64,000 nucleotides of DNA, taken from NCBI RefSeq assembly GCF_022179545.1, contig NZ_AP025518.1:744001-808000 (forward strand). Reading direction: 5' to 3'. A model generated the notes under the pieces. It was given only the letters and a program-made list of their open reading frames with translations, did not search any database and had not been told where the DNA came from. This stretch comes from Mycolicibacterium fortuitum subsp. fortuitum. Its GTDB lineage: Bacteria > Actinomycetota > Actinomycetes > Mycobacteriales > Mycobacteriaceae. Shown one piece after another: positions 1 to 8,387 of the stretch (positions are counted from its first letter, which is position 1; each line of letters opens with the position of its first letter). The position numbers and the translations under genes are program-made.

Positions 1-365
1 GGCGACAGCGCGGGCTTGTTGCGCAGTGCACCGCGCAACGCGCCGACGGTGCTGGGGCCCCAGTGTGCCGGTACGGCGATCACGACGGGCGCACCGCCGC
101 CGGCAGCGCGGGCCATCACGTCCAGTGCCTCGGCGAGCACCAGTTCACCGCGGTGTTGTGACCCATCAGCGGCGACCAGTGGTACCGGATCGCCGACTCG
201 CTCGACGAAACCGGCCAGCGGCAGCCCGCTGCCGGTGTATTCGCCCACATCGGGTGCGCGGTCGTTGTGCAGTGTGAAGATTGATCGGCGGATCACCGGT
301 TGGCGGCCTTCGCGGGCTGCCACCAGATTGGTCATCCCGATCGACAACCCCAGTGCGTCGGTCAT
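1..365 (-). CDS. Hsp70-family (actin-like ATPase) protein, 3' part beyond window edge
   Basis: The minus strand is open from an ATG at 365 to the left edge, so only the first 121 codons are present. The product starts MTDALGLSIGMTNLVAA, a variant of the DnaK phosphate-1 loop, and continues through VGDPVPLVAADGS and VVIAVPAHWG. The same segments in the same order occur in the Hsp70-like protein encoded at 6041-7930, so the two are clear paralogs. The gene is divergent from the small IniB-like gene at 564 and shares a 198-bp intergenic region with it. The rest of the ATPase domain and any C-terminal tail lie outside the window. Confidence 0.75.
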   Translation of the reverse strand, partial: MTDALGLSIGMTNLVAAREGRQPVIRRSIFTLHNDRAPDVGEYTGSGLPLAGFVERVGDPVPLVAADGSQHRGELVLAEALDVMARAAGGGAPVVIAVPAHWGPSTVGALRGALRNKPALS

Positions 366-435
366 CAGGTGTCACTCCTGTTGTCTCGGCCGACCCTCAC
401 CCTAACTGCTGCGGCATCCAAGGCCCGGCATTGTT

Positions 436-479
436 CCCCTAGTGGCGTCAATCCCCTAATGCCGTCCCCCCTAATGGCG
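436..479. repeat. Three tandem CCCCTARTG repeats in a divergent promoter region
   Basis: Three copies of a 12-base motif, CCCCTAGTGGCG, CCCCTAATGCCG and CCCCTAATGGCG, start at 436, 453 and 468, giving spacings of 17 and 15 bp. They lie between the divergent Hsp70-like gene (start 365) and the IniB-like gene (start 564). A related CCCCTA series occurs upstream of iniB. A regulator binding site is inferred from the spacing and position only. Confidence 0.5.
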
Positions 480-563
480 GGTGGGCAGGGGTGGGCTCGG
501 CACCGATCCCAGCGCCCCTCCCCGCTGGCTAGCATTCGAAGCGAACTGTTGAGGAGGTGGAGC

Positions 564-1112
564 ATGGCGAACACATTGCTGGACTTTGTGATGTCGCTGG
601 TTCGCGATCCCGACGCTGCTGCCCACTATGCCGCCGACCCGGCCCAGGCTATCGCCGACGCGCATCTGACCGATGTGACCAGTGCTGACGTCAACAACCT
701 GATTCCGGTGGTGTCGGAATCGCTCTCGGCGGCGGGCGCCGGCGGCGCATTCGGAGACCCGGCTGCAGCCGACCCTGGCGGCAACGTGTGGGCCAGCGGG
801 GCAGCCACGGCGGCGTTCGACGCCTTCGGTGACCATGTGCCCGTAGACGACGCGTCCCATGCCTGGGATGCGACGGCGAGCCAGGTGATCGATCAGTCGG
901 ATGGTTTGGACCATTCGATTGCTCCCGGATCGGTCATCGACGACATCAATGTCCTTCAGCAACCGCTCGATGACGTCTCGTTGCAGGTCAACGAGCCTGT
1001 CATCGACGATGCGCCGATCATCGACCAAGCTCCCACGCCGGATTGGGCACACTCGATCGTCGAGGACCAGCACCACACAGATGGCGGCGGCGGATTCGAC
1101 ATCTTCGACTGA
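564..1112 (+). CDS. Small IniB-like protein (Rv0340-like)
   Basis: The 182-residue product has an N-terminus (MANTLLDFVMSLVRDP...) that matches the IniB N-terminus in pattern: a TLxDFxxxLxRxPxxAAxxxADP helix pair, then a short VTSADVNNLIPVV helix resembling the VTAAQLHAVAA of IniB. After about residue 60 it becomes acidic and rich in Ala, Asp and Gly, ending GGGGFDIFD; IniB likewise ends in GFDAF. The ATG at 564 has a strong GGAGG upstream. Position next to iniB suggests the counterpart of M. tuberculosis Rv0340. No enzymatic motif or signal peptide is visible. A perfect hairpin terminator follows, so it is probably transcribed apart from iniB. Confidence 0.75.
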   Translation: MANTLLDFVMSLVRDPDAAAHYAADPAQAIADAHLTDVTSADVNNLIPVVSESLSAAGAGGAFGDPAAADPGGNVWASGAATAAFDAFGDHVPVDDASHAWDATASQVIDQSDGLDHSIAPGSVIDDINVLQQPLDDVSLQVNEPVIDDAPIIDQAPTPDWAHSIVEDQHHTDGGGGFDIFD

Positions 1113-1129
1113 TCTCCCGGCGCCCCATT

Positions 1130-1159
1130 AAGCGCACGACCCGTGGTCGTGCGCTTTTT
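1130..1159 (+). terminator. Intrinsic terminator after the IniB-like gene
   Basis: A perfect 12-bp stem (AAGCGCACGACC / GGTCGTGCGCTT) with a 3-base loop is followed by a T run, 18 bp after the stop codon at 1112. Confidence 0.85.
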
Positions 1160-1207
1160 GCGTTTTACCTGCGGATTCGTCATTAGGTCTGGGGCTGGCT
1201 CGGCTTT

Positions 1208-1246
1208 CCCCTACGTAGCCCCTATGCCCCTATTGGGGGAACCCCC
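1208..1246. promoter_or_regulatory. CCCCTA repeats and C/G-rich inverted repeat upstream of iniB
   Basis: CCCCTA occurs at 1208, 1219 and 1227, and the last copy runs into an inverted repeat, CCCCTATTGGGGG followed by AACCCCCG. The motif resembles the three repeats at 436-479. It lies about 150-185 bp upstream of the iniB start, where the regulated promoter of iniBAC is expected. The binding protein cannot be named from the sequence. Confidence 0.45.
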
Positions 1247-1392
1247 GACACCCCGAGTAGGGGGCGTTCGGGGAGGGGAATCGGCCCCGTTTTCGCTGCC
1301 GCGGCGCGCCCATAACGTTGTCTCCAGATCGCCGGAGAGCCCGGCAGGGGAGTCACCAGAGACTCCACAGAAACATCCGAAAGGTTGGAGCA

Positions 1393-2502
1393 ATGACCAC
1401 TCTGATCGACTTCATCCTGGACCTGTTCCGCAGCCCCGCCTCGGCAGCTTCGTTCATCGCCGATCCGGACGGCAGCCTGCGTGACGCCGGCCTGCCCAAC
1501 GTGACGGCCGCTCAGCTGCACGCCGTCGCGGCCACCGCAGCCCCGGCCGGTGTCCTGCTCGGCGGCGGCAACCCGGTGCTCGGCCTGCAGCGCGCGGTCG
1601 CCGACCACCACAGCATCCCGGCCTCGTTCGGTAACCAGGTCGCCTCGCCCTTCTCCCCGCAGACGCAGTTCGCGCCGGAGGTGGCCAGCAACAACGACAC
1701 CGAGTGGGCCAGCCACAACAACGTCCCGGTGATGAGTCCCAACCAGGACGCCGGCGCCAACGCCCAGCAGGGCGCATTCAACCTCGGCTTCGGTGACATC
1801 ACCCTCGGCGACAAGAGCACCAACACCGCCACCAATGGCGGCGTGGTGGTCGACGGCGAGAACAAGGGCGACATCGTCAGCGGTGACGGCGCGGTGCTCG
1901 GCGACGGAAACACCATGAACAACGGCGACATCTGGGCCGGCTCCGGCTCGCATGTCGCGGTGGGCAAGGACAACGCCATCGAGGACAACTCGCAGCACGC
2001 CGGCGGTGACCTGATCTCCGGCAACGACGGCCCGGTGATCAGCGACGTCGACATGAGCGGCGGCCACGGTGGCGGCGCGTCCGGTGGCGACAGCCTGATC
2101 GGCATCGGCAGCGGCGGTGCATCCGGTGGCGACGGCGGCAACGCCGGCTCGATCATCCTGACCGACGCCTCGACCCACGCCGTGGGCGGCAACCAGACCA
2201 CGGTCGACGGTGACTACGGCAGCCGCAACACCCAGGACAACTCGGTGAGCACCTCGATCAAGACCGACACCACGCACAGCGTCGAGGACAACTCATCGAG
2301 CTACACCTCGAACATCGCGTCGAACAACGACACCGCGTTCGCGTCCAACAACGACACCTTGTCGCACAACGACACGTCCTTCGGTTCGCACAACGACACC
2401 AGCTCGGCGCTGGGCTCGGGTAACAGCTACGACTCGCACTCGCAGTCCCACACCGACGTCGCGTCGCACAATGCGACCGACACCGGGTTCGACGCCTTCT
2501 GA
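1393..2502 (+). CDS. iniB: Isoniazid-inducible protein IniB
   Basis: The 369-residue product has the IniB N-terminal helix pair (MTTLIDFILDLFRSPASAASF) and a long low-complexity body rich in Gly, Asn, Asp, Ser and Thr. The middle holds GDNGxxxx-like turns and GGASGGDS stretches; the C-terminus carries repeated N-D-T units (ASNNDT, LSHNDT, GSHNDT). It is the first gene of the iniBAC operon, known in mycobacteria to be induced by cell-wall inhibitors such as isoniazid and ethambutol. The ATG at 1393 has GGTTGGAG upstream; a longer reading frame from 1318 lacks the conserved N-terminus. Its molecular function is not settled, though a structural or surface role fits its composition. Confidence 0.88.
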   Translation: MTTLIDFILDLFRSPASAASFIADPDGSLRDAGLPNVTAAQLHAVAATAAPAGVLLGGGNPVLGLQRAVADHHSIPASFGNQVASPFSPQTQFAPEVASNNDTEWASHNNVPVMSPNQDAGANAQQGAFNLGFGDITLGDKSTNTATNGGVVVDGENKGDIVSGDGAVLGDGNTMNNGDIWAGSGSHVAVGKDNAIEDNSQHAGGDLISGNDGPVISDVDMSGGHGGGASGGDSLIGIGSGGASGGDGGNAGSIILTDASTHAVGGNQTTVDGDYGSRNTQDNSVSTSIKTDTTHSVEDNSSSYTSNIASNNDTAFASNNDTLSHNDTSFGSHNDTSSALGSGNSYDSHSQSHTDVASHNATDTGFDAF

Positions 2503-2594
2503 TTCGAAACGCCATAGGGGCGGGGACCATCCGATAGCCGGGTGGTCCCCGTCCCATTGGCGCGCCTACCGTTGAGCCCGGCAGGAGGGAACCC

Positions 2595-4451
2595 ATGACG
2601 CAACCCAGTGACCCGCGCAAGGTCGCGGCCGGCGGGCCGGCCAGACCAGTCAAGGTGATCGTCGAACTCATCGACCACACCAGCGCGATCGCCGCCACAT
2701 ACGACCGCGGCGATCTGGTGGAGCGTCTGCGCGTGGCGAAGGTGCGCATCAGCGATCCGCAGATCCGGGTGGTCATCGCCGGCCAGCTCAAGCAGGGCAA
2801 GAGCCAGTTGCTCAACTCGCTGCTCAACATCCCGGTGGCCCGCGTCGGCGATGACGAATCCACCGTGCTGGCCACCGTCGTGGCCTACGGCGAGCAGCCG
2901 TCGGCGCGCCTGGTGGTGGCTCGGCCCGAGGGGGCCGAACCCGAACTGATCGAAATCCCGCCCTCGGAAGTGACCAATGACCTGCGTCGCGCTCCGCAGG
3001 CCGGTGGCCGTGAGGTGCTGCGCGTCGAGGTGACCGCGCCGAGTCCATTGCTCAAGGGAGGATTGGCATTCGTCGACACCCCCGGAGTGGGCGGACTTGG
3101 GCAGCCCCACCTTTCGGCCACCCTCGGCCTGTTGCCGGACGCCGATGCGCTGCTGATGGTCAGTGACACCAGCCAGGAGTTCACCGAGCCCGAAATGACG
3201 TTCATCCGTCAGGCCGTCGAGATCTGTCCGGTGGCAACGATTGTCGCGACCAAGACCGACCTCTATCCGCACTGGCGCGAGATCGTCGGCGCCAACACCG
3301 GCCACCTGCAGCGGGCCGGCATATCGACCCCGATCATCCCGGTGTCCAGCGTGCTGCGCAGCCACGCGATCCAGCTCAACGACAAAGAGCTCAACGAGGA
3401 ATCGAACTTCCCCGCCATCGTGAAATTCCTGTCCGAGAAGGTGCTGACGCGCGAGAACGACCGGATCCGCGACCAGGTGGTGGCCGAAATCCATTCCGCT
3501 GCAGAGCATCTGCTGTTGGCGGTCGACTCGGAGCTGTCGGCTTTCACCGATCCCGGCGAACGTGAGCGGCTCACCGCCGAGCTGGAACGGCGCAAGCAGG
3601 AAGCCCAGGATGCCCTGCAGCAGACCGCGCTGTGGCAACAGGTGCTCAACGACGGAATCGCCGATCTGACCGCCGACGTCGATCACGACCTGCGGAACCG
3701 GTTCCGCAACATCACCCAGCACGCCGAAAAGGTGATCGACAGCGGCGATCCGACGCTGCACTGGGCTGAGATCGGCTCGGAGCTGGAGGAGGCGGTGGCC
3801 ACCGCCGTCGGCGACAACTTCGTCTGGGCCTACCAGCGGGCCGAGGCACTGGCGGCCGAGGTGGCCCGGACTTTCACCGAGGCCGGTCTGGAGGCGGTGC
3901 AGCTGCCGCAGATCGACGCGCGCGACATGGGCGCCGGATTCGGTGAGATGAAATCGCTGGCCAAGCTGGAGGCCAAGCCGATCAAGACCGGCCACAAGGT
4001 GATCACCGGAATGCGTGGTTCCTACGGCGGTGTGCTGATGTTCGGCATGCTCACCTCCTTCGCCGGCCTGGGCATGTTCAACCCGCTGTCGCTGGGCGCC
4101 GGGCTGGTGCTGGGCCGCAAGGCCTACAAGGAGGACATGGAGAACCGCATGCTCCGGGTGCGCGGTGAGGCCAAGACCAACATGCGCAAGTTCATCGACG
4201 ACGTCGCGTTCGTCGTCGGCAAGGAATCCCGGGACCGCCTCAAAGGCATCCAACGGCAACTGCGCGACCACTACCGCGGCATCGCAAACCAGACCACCCG
4301 CTCGCTCAACGAATCGCTGCAGGCCACCCTCGCCGCGGCAAAGGTCGAGGAGAACGAGCGCAACAACCGCATCCGGGAACTGGAGCGTCAGAAAAACATC
4401 TTGACCCAGGTGGTCGACCACGCCAAGAACCTGGCCGCAGCGGGCATCTAA
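2595..4451 (+). CDS. iniA: Bacterial dynamin-like GTPase IniA
   Basis: The 618-residue product shows a dynamin-type GTPase domain: P-loop GQLKQGKSQ near residue 63, DTPGVGG (G3) near 160 and TKTD (G4) near 219. A helical stalk follows. A hydrophobic, Gly/Met-rich segment near 476-506 (GGVLMFGMLTSFAGLGMF) is the likely membrane-inserting loop, and the C-terminus is coiled-coil-like and charged. IniA proteins are known membrane-remodelling dynamins linked to tolerance of cell-wall drugs. The start has a near-perfect AGGAGG site. It follows iniB by 92 bp and precedes iniC by 68 bp, consistent with one operon. Confidence 0.92.
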   Translation: MTQPSDPRKVAAGGPARPVKVIVELIDHTSAIAATYDRGDLVERLRVAKVRISDPQIRVVIAGQLKQGKSQLLNSLLNIPVARVGDDESTVLATVVAYGEQPSARLVVARPEGAEPELIEIPPSEVTNDLRRAPQAGGREVLRVEVTAPSPLLKGGLAFVDTPGVGGLGQPHLSATLGLLPDADALLMVSDTSQEFTEPEMTFIRQAVEICPVATIVATKTDLYPHWREIVGANTGHLQRAGISTPIIPVSSVLRSHAIQLNDKELNEESNFPAIVKFLSEKVLTRENDRIRDQVVAEIHSAAEHLLLAVDSELSAFTDPGERERLTAELERRKQEAQDALQQTALWQQVLNDGIADLTADVDHDLRNRFRNITQHAEKVIDSGDPTLHWAEIGSELEEAVATAVGDNFVWAYQRAEALAAEVARTFTEAGLEAVQLPQIDARDMGAGFGEMKSLAKLEAKPIKTGHKVITGMRGSYGGVLMFGMLTSFAGLGMFNPLSLGAGLVLGRKAYKEDMENRMLRVRGEAKTNMRKFIDDVAFVVGKESRDRLKGIQRQLRDHYRGIANQTTRSLNESLQATLAAAKVEENERNNRIRELERQKNILTQVVDHAKNLAAAGI

Positions 4452-4519
4452 GCTCCAAGGGCTGGTTTTCGAATGAACTCCCGGTTGATTTCCGGGTTGG
4501 AAGAGGTGGACTCCGCAGC

Positions 4520-6010
4520 GTGAGCACGGCCGATCAGGTGCGCTCGATTCTGGGCGGCACCATCAAGGCGTACCGGGGGGACCCGGCCTACCGCAATCGG
4601 CCCGACGTGCACAACGAGCTCGATCGCATCGGACGCAGGCTCAACCAGCCGATCCGCATCGCGCTGGCGGGCACGCTGAAGGCGGGCAAGTCCACGCTCG
4701 TCAACGCCCTGGTCGGGGAGGACATCGCGCCGACCGATGCCACCGAGGCAACCCGCATCGTCACCTGGTTCCGGCACGGCCCGACCCCCAAAGTGACCGC
4801 CAACCACCGCGGCGGGCGGCGTGCCAACGTGCCGATCGCGCGGGACCCGCACGATCGCGGCCTGACGTTCAGCTTCGCCGGGCTCAACCCTGACGATGTG
4901 GTGGACCTCGACGTCGAGTGGCCGGCCGCAGAGCTTGTGGACACCACGATCATCGACACCCCGGGCACGTCGTCACTGTCGCGGGACGTGTCGATGCGGA
5001 CCCACCGCCTGTTGGTGCCGGAGGACGGGGTGCCCCGTGTCGACGCCGTCGTGTTCCTGCTGCGCACCCTCAACGCGGCCGACATCGCCCTGCTGAAGCA
5101 GATCGGCGAGTTGGTCGGCGGGTCGTCGGGTGCGCTCGGCGTCATCGGGGTGGCCTCGCGCGCCGACGAGATCGGTGCCGGTCGCATCGACGCGATGATG
5201 TCGGCCAAGGACGTGGCCAAGCGGTTCACCGAAGAAATGGACAAGACCGGCATCTGCCAGGCCGTCGTCCCGGTGTCCGGGCTGCTCGCCCTGACCGCCC
5301 GCACCCTGCGCCAGAGCGAATTCGTCGCTCTGCAGAAGCTGGCCGGTGTGGAGCCGGCCGCGTTGACCAAGGCGATGCTGTCGGTGGACCGGTTCGTGCG
5401 GGAGGACGACACACTGCCCGTCGACGCCGCCACCCGCGCGGCGCTGCTCGACCGGTTCGGCATGTTCGGCATCCGGATCTCGATCGCGGTCATGCACGCC
5501 GGGGTGTCCGACTCCGTCGCACTGGCCGACGAACTGCTGGAACGCAGCGGCCTGATCGCCCTGCGCGACGTGATCGACCAGCAGTTCGCGCAACGGTCAG
5601 AGTTGCTCAAGGCGCACACTGCGCTGCTGTCGTTGCGACAGTTCGTGCAGCACAACCCGATCTACGCGACTCCTTACATCCTGGCCGACATCGACCCGCT
5701 GCTCGCCGACACTCACGCCTTCGAAGAACTGCGCCTGCTCGGCCTGTTGCGCTCGCGTCCCACCACGCTGAACGAGGACGAGATGGCGTCCCTGCGCCGC
5801 ATCATCGGCGGATCTGGCACTGACGCGGCCAGCCGGCTCGGCTTGCAACCGGATGCCCCGTTCGACGGGCCGCGCGCGGCCTTCGCCGCGGCGCAACGCT
5901 GGCGCAGGCGGGCCGATCATCCGCTCAACGACCCCTTCACCACGCGGGCCTGTCGGGCCGCGGTGCGCAGCGCCGAGGCACTGGTGGCCGAGTACTCGTC
6001 GCGGCACTAA
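4520..6010 (+). CDS. iniC: Dynamin-like GTPase IniC
   Basis: The 496-residue product has a P-loop GTLKAGKST near residue 51, a DTPGTSS G3 motif near 146 and a VASRADEI segment at the expected G4 position. It lacks the long hydrophobic loop seen in IniA, so it may work as the partner of a heteromeric dynamin pair. The start is a GTG at 4520. The Hsp70-like gene begins 30 bp after its stop, suggesting a longer operon than the classic three genes. Gene order iniB-iniA-iniC matches M. tuberculosis Rv0341-Rv0343. Confidence 0.9.
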   Translation: MSTADQVRSILGGTIKAYRGDPAYRNRPDVHNELDRIGRRLNQPIRIALAGTLKAGKSTLVNALVGEDIAPTDATEATRIVTWFRHGPTPKVTANHRGGRRANVPIARDPHDRGLTFSFAGLNPDDVVDLDVEWPAAELVDTTIIDTPGTSSLSRDVSMRTHRLLVPEDGVPRVDAVVFLLRTLNAADIALLKQIGELVGGSSGALGVIGVASRADEIGAGRIDAMMSAKDVAKRFTEEMDKTGICQAVVPVSGLLALTARTLRQSEFVALQKLAGVEPAALTKAMLSVDRFVREDDTLPVDAATRAALLDRFGMFGIRISIAVMHAGVSDSVALADELLERSGLIALRDVIDQQFAQRSELLKAHTALLSLRQFVQHNPIYATPYILADIDPLLADTHAFEELRLLGLLRSRPTTLNEDEMASLRRIIGGSGTDAASRLGLQPDAPFDGPRAAFAAAQRWRRRADHPLNDPFTTRACRAAVRSAEALVAEYSSRH

Positions 6011-6040
6011 CGAATTCGGGCTTCCCGTCGACATACAGGT

Positions 6041-7930
6041 ATGCGTGATTGCCTGGGGTTGTCCGTGGGGGCGACCAATCTGGTGGCGATCGCCGATCAT
6101 GCGCCGCTGGTGCGGCGGGCGGTGCTCACCGTGTCCGCGCACCACGGACCCGTGGTCGGCGCGCCGTCGTCGCCCGATGGCGGACTGGTGTTCAGCGATT
6201 TCGTGGGGCGGGTCGGCGACCCGGTGCCGCTGATCGCGGCCGACGGTTCGACGCACCATGCCGAGCGGTTGTTGGCCGGCGCGGTCGAGGCGCTGACGCG
6301 CGAGACGAGCCCGGCCCGCCGCCCCGACGTCTCGGTGCTCGCGGTACCTGCGCATTGGAATGCGGGCGCCCTGGCAGCTGTGCGCGGCGCGTTGCCCGGC
6401 GTCAGGGTGGTTCCCGATTCGGTCGCGGCGCTGACGGCCATCCAGGCTTATCCGGGATTGCCCGCACGCGGCGTCATCGCCCTCTGCGACTTCGGTGGAT
6501 CTGGCACCAGCCTGACACTAGCCGATGCCGGCGCGGGCTACGCCACCATCGGTCAGACGGTGCGCCACCCCGACTTCTCCGGCGATCTGATCGACCAGGA
6601 ATTGCTGCGACACGTGCTGAGCAATCTGGATGCCGAACCCGCAGGCACCGCAGCGGTCGCCGCTCTCGGCCAGCTGCGTGAACAGTGCCGCGCCGCCAAG
6701 GAACGGCTGAGCGATGAGGGCGCGACGAGTCTGAACGGGCCCGCCGGCGCGATCAGGCTGACCCGTGCCGAACTGGACGCGGTGGTGGACCAGCCGCTCG
6801 GGGGTGTGATCGAGGCGTTGCTGGACCTGATGCGCCGCAACGGGATTCACCCAGCACAGCTGGCTGCGCTGGTCACGATCGGCGGCGGAGCCCGGATACC
6901 GCTTGTCACTCAGCGACTTTCCGAAGCTTTCCGCATGCCGGTCACGACCGTTCCTCAGGCACAGGTGATCGCAGCTGTCGGGGCCGCGCTGCTGGGACGT
7001 CGCGGGGCCGACGACACCGCAACGCAGGTGGCATCTGCGCCTGCTCCCGGTCCCGTCTCGCAGACCGGGACTGTCGCAGCATCTGCACTGGCCTGGTCGG
7101 TCGAAGACTCGGTGGCCGAAGTCGCCGAGTTCATCCCCGCATCGGTGACCGACGATTCGGCCCGGCCCGAATTCGTTTTCTCCGAGCCGCCCGTGGCGCC
7201 CGCTCCGCCGCGGATCGCCTGGTACCGGCGCGGCGGTGTCGTGACCTACGCGGCGGTGTTCCTCGCCGTCGTCGGCACCGTCGGGATGGTGTTGTCGGCG
7301 CGGGCCGACCGCCTCGACGCCGCCGCGACCGGGTCAAGCCTTCTGGCGCCGCAGAATGTCCCGGCCGAGTCGCCGCTGGCCCAAGACGCGCCTGCGCCAC
7401 CGACCAGAACCGTGGTGGTCCGCGATCCGTCCTGGCCGGGTCCCGGCGCATCCGCTGCTCCGCGGCAAGCGGCCGCGCCATGGTTGGTGCAGAGTCGCCA
7501 GAGCGCACCGCTTGCCCCCGCCCCGCAACGGGTGGCTCCCGCACCGCGGGCTCCTCAGCCTCGACCGGCCGCCCCCGCACCCGCTCCGGTGCCTGTCCCT
7601 GTCCCCGTGCCTGCTGCGATCCCGGTGCCGCCGTTGGCTTTTCCGCCTGTGACGCTCCCGCAGTTGCCGGTGCCGACGTTCAAGCCGCCGGTGTCTGAGC
7701 CGTCACCTACGCCCACGCCCAGCCCTACGCCTACGCCTACGCAGGCGCCGAGTCCGACTCCCACGGCTTCGCCGGAGCCCACGCATACGCCGGAGCCCAC
7801 TCCGGAGCCGACTACGGAGCCGACGCAGGCGCCCGCGCCAACTCCGGAGCCCACTGCGGCGCCACAGCCCACCAAGGCGCCGGAGCCTACGCAGGCGCCG
7901 ACACCTACTTCAGCGGCGCCGACACCCTGA
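6041..7930 (+). CDS. Membrane-anchored Hsp70-like ATPase with Pro/Thr-rich tail
   Basis: The 629-residue product has an actin-like ATPase half: variant phosphate-1 loop LGLSVGATNL at the start, AVPAHWN, DFGGSGTSLTLAD (phosphate 2) near residue 149, and an adenosine-type IGGGARIPLV near 280. It lacks the DnaK substrate-binding domain. One transmembrane helix (about 398-420, TYAAVFLAVVGTVGMVL) follows, then roughly 200 residues rich in Pro, Ala and Thr with PTPTP and PEPT repeats, probably outside the membrane. It starts 30 bp after iniC, so it is likely co-transcribed with the dynamins. A paralog lies divergently at 1-365. A role as membrane partner of IniA/IniC is inferred from position only. 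Confidence 0.8.
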   Translation: MRDCLGLSVGATNLVAIADHAPLVRRAVLTVSAHHGPVVGAPSSPDGGLVFSDFVGRVGDPVPLIAADGSTHHAERLLAGAVEALTRETSPARRPDVSVLAVPAHWNAGALAAVRGALPGVRVVPDSVAALTAIQAYPGLPARGVIALCDFGGSGTSLTLADAGAGYATIGQTVRHPDFSGDLIDQELLRHVLSNLDAEPAGTAAVAALGQLREQCRAAKERLSDEGATSLNGPAGAIRLTRAELDAVVDQPLGGVIEALLDLMRRNGIHPAQLAALVTIGGGARIPLVTQRLSEAFRMPVTTVPQAQVIAAVGAALLGRRGADDTATQVASAPAPGPVSQTGTVAASALAWSVEDSVAEVAEFIPASVTDDSARPEFVFSEPPVAPAPPRIAWYRRGGVVTYAAVFLAVVGTVGMVLSARADRLDAAATGSSLLAPQNVPAESPLAQDAPAPPTRTVVVRDPSWPGPGASAAPRQAAAPWLVQSRQSAPLAPAPQRVAPAPRAPQPRPAAPAPAPVPVPVPVPAAIPVPPLAFPPVTLPQLPVPTFKPPVSEPSPTPTPSPTPTPTQAPSPTPTASPEPTHTPEPTPEPTTEPTQAPAPTPEPTAAPQPTKAPEPTQAPTPTSAAPTP

Positions 7931-7952
7931 GCCGCACTAGACCGAGGATTTT

Positions 7953-7967
7953 TGCTCGATAGTGACT
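7953..7967. repeat. 15-bp direct repeat, left flank of IS481 composite
   Basis: TGCTCGATAGTGACT is repeated exactly at 10565-10579 on the other side of the element. It is taken as the target-site duplication; 15 bp is at the long end for this family. Confidence 0.8.
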
Positions 7968-8050
7968 TGTTCTGATCCGGGACATCGCTGACAGGTGGAT
8001 GTCTCGGGACATCGCTAACACCTGAGGGTGGCTATGGGCCAGATTGGTTC

Positions 8051-8355
8051 ATGGCTCAGAAGGTGACGGCGATGGATATTCGTGCCGCGACGGCGCTGGC
8101 CGGGCAGGTGCAGAACGTGGCGGGATTCTGCCGCGAACAGGGGATCAGTCGCACGACGTTCTACAAGTTCCGGCGGCGGTTCCTCGACGAGGGTTTGGCC
8201 GGGCTGCAGGAGCACTCACGGCGACCGCTGACGTTTCCGGGCCAGACCAGCGCCGAAGTCGAAGAGGTGGTCCTGCGGAAGCGCAAACAGCTGCTCGAAG
8301 CCGGTGCCGACTACGGGCCCCAGTCGATCGTATGGGCCTTGCAGCGAGAGGGATT
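8051..8355 (+). pseudogene. IS481-family transposase, N-terminal part
   Basis: This part encodes the helix-turn-helix region (NVAGFCREQGISRTTFYKFRRRFLDEG) and the linker up to ALQREG, where the IS3 element is inserted. The frame then runs on into the IS3 end and stops at 8419. Joining 8051-8355 to 9624-10512 gives an uninterrupted 397-codon frame, with the junction reading LQREG-FGAVPSRASVW. The gene was therefore intact before the IS3 insertion. Confidence 0.85.
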
Positions 8356-8387
8356 GGGTCTGCTGCACGATCAGGTGACAGTTTCGG

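Noticed and set aside
2427..4421. 664-codon open frame antisense to iniA
   Set aside because: Shadow of the GTPase gene, which has all its motifs and a strong ribosome-binding site.
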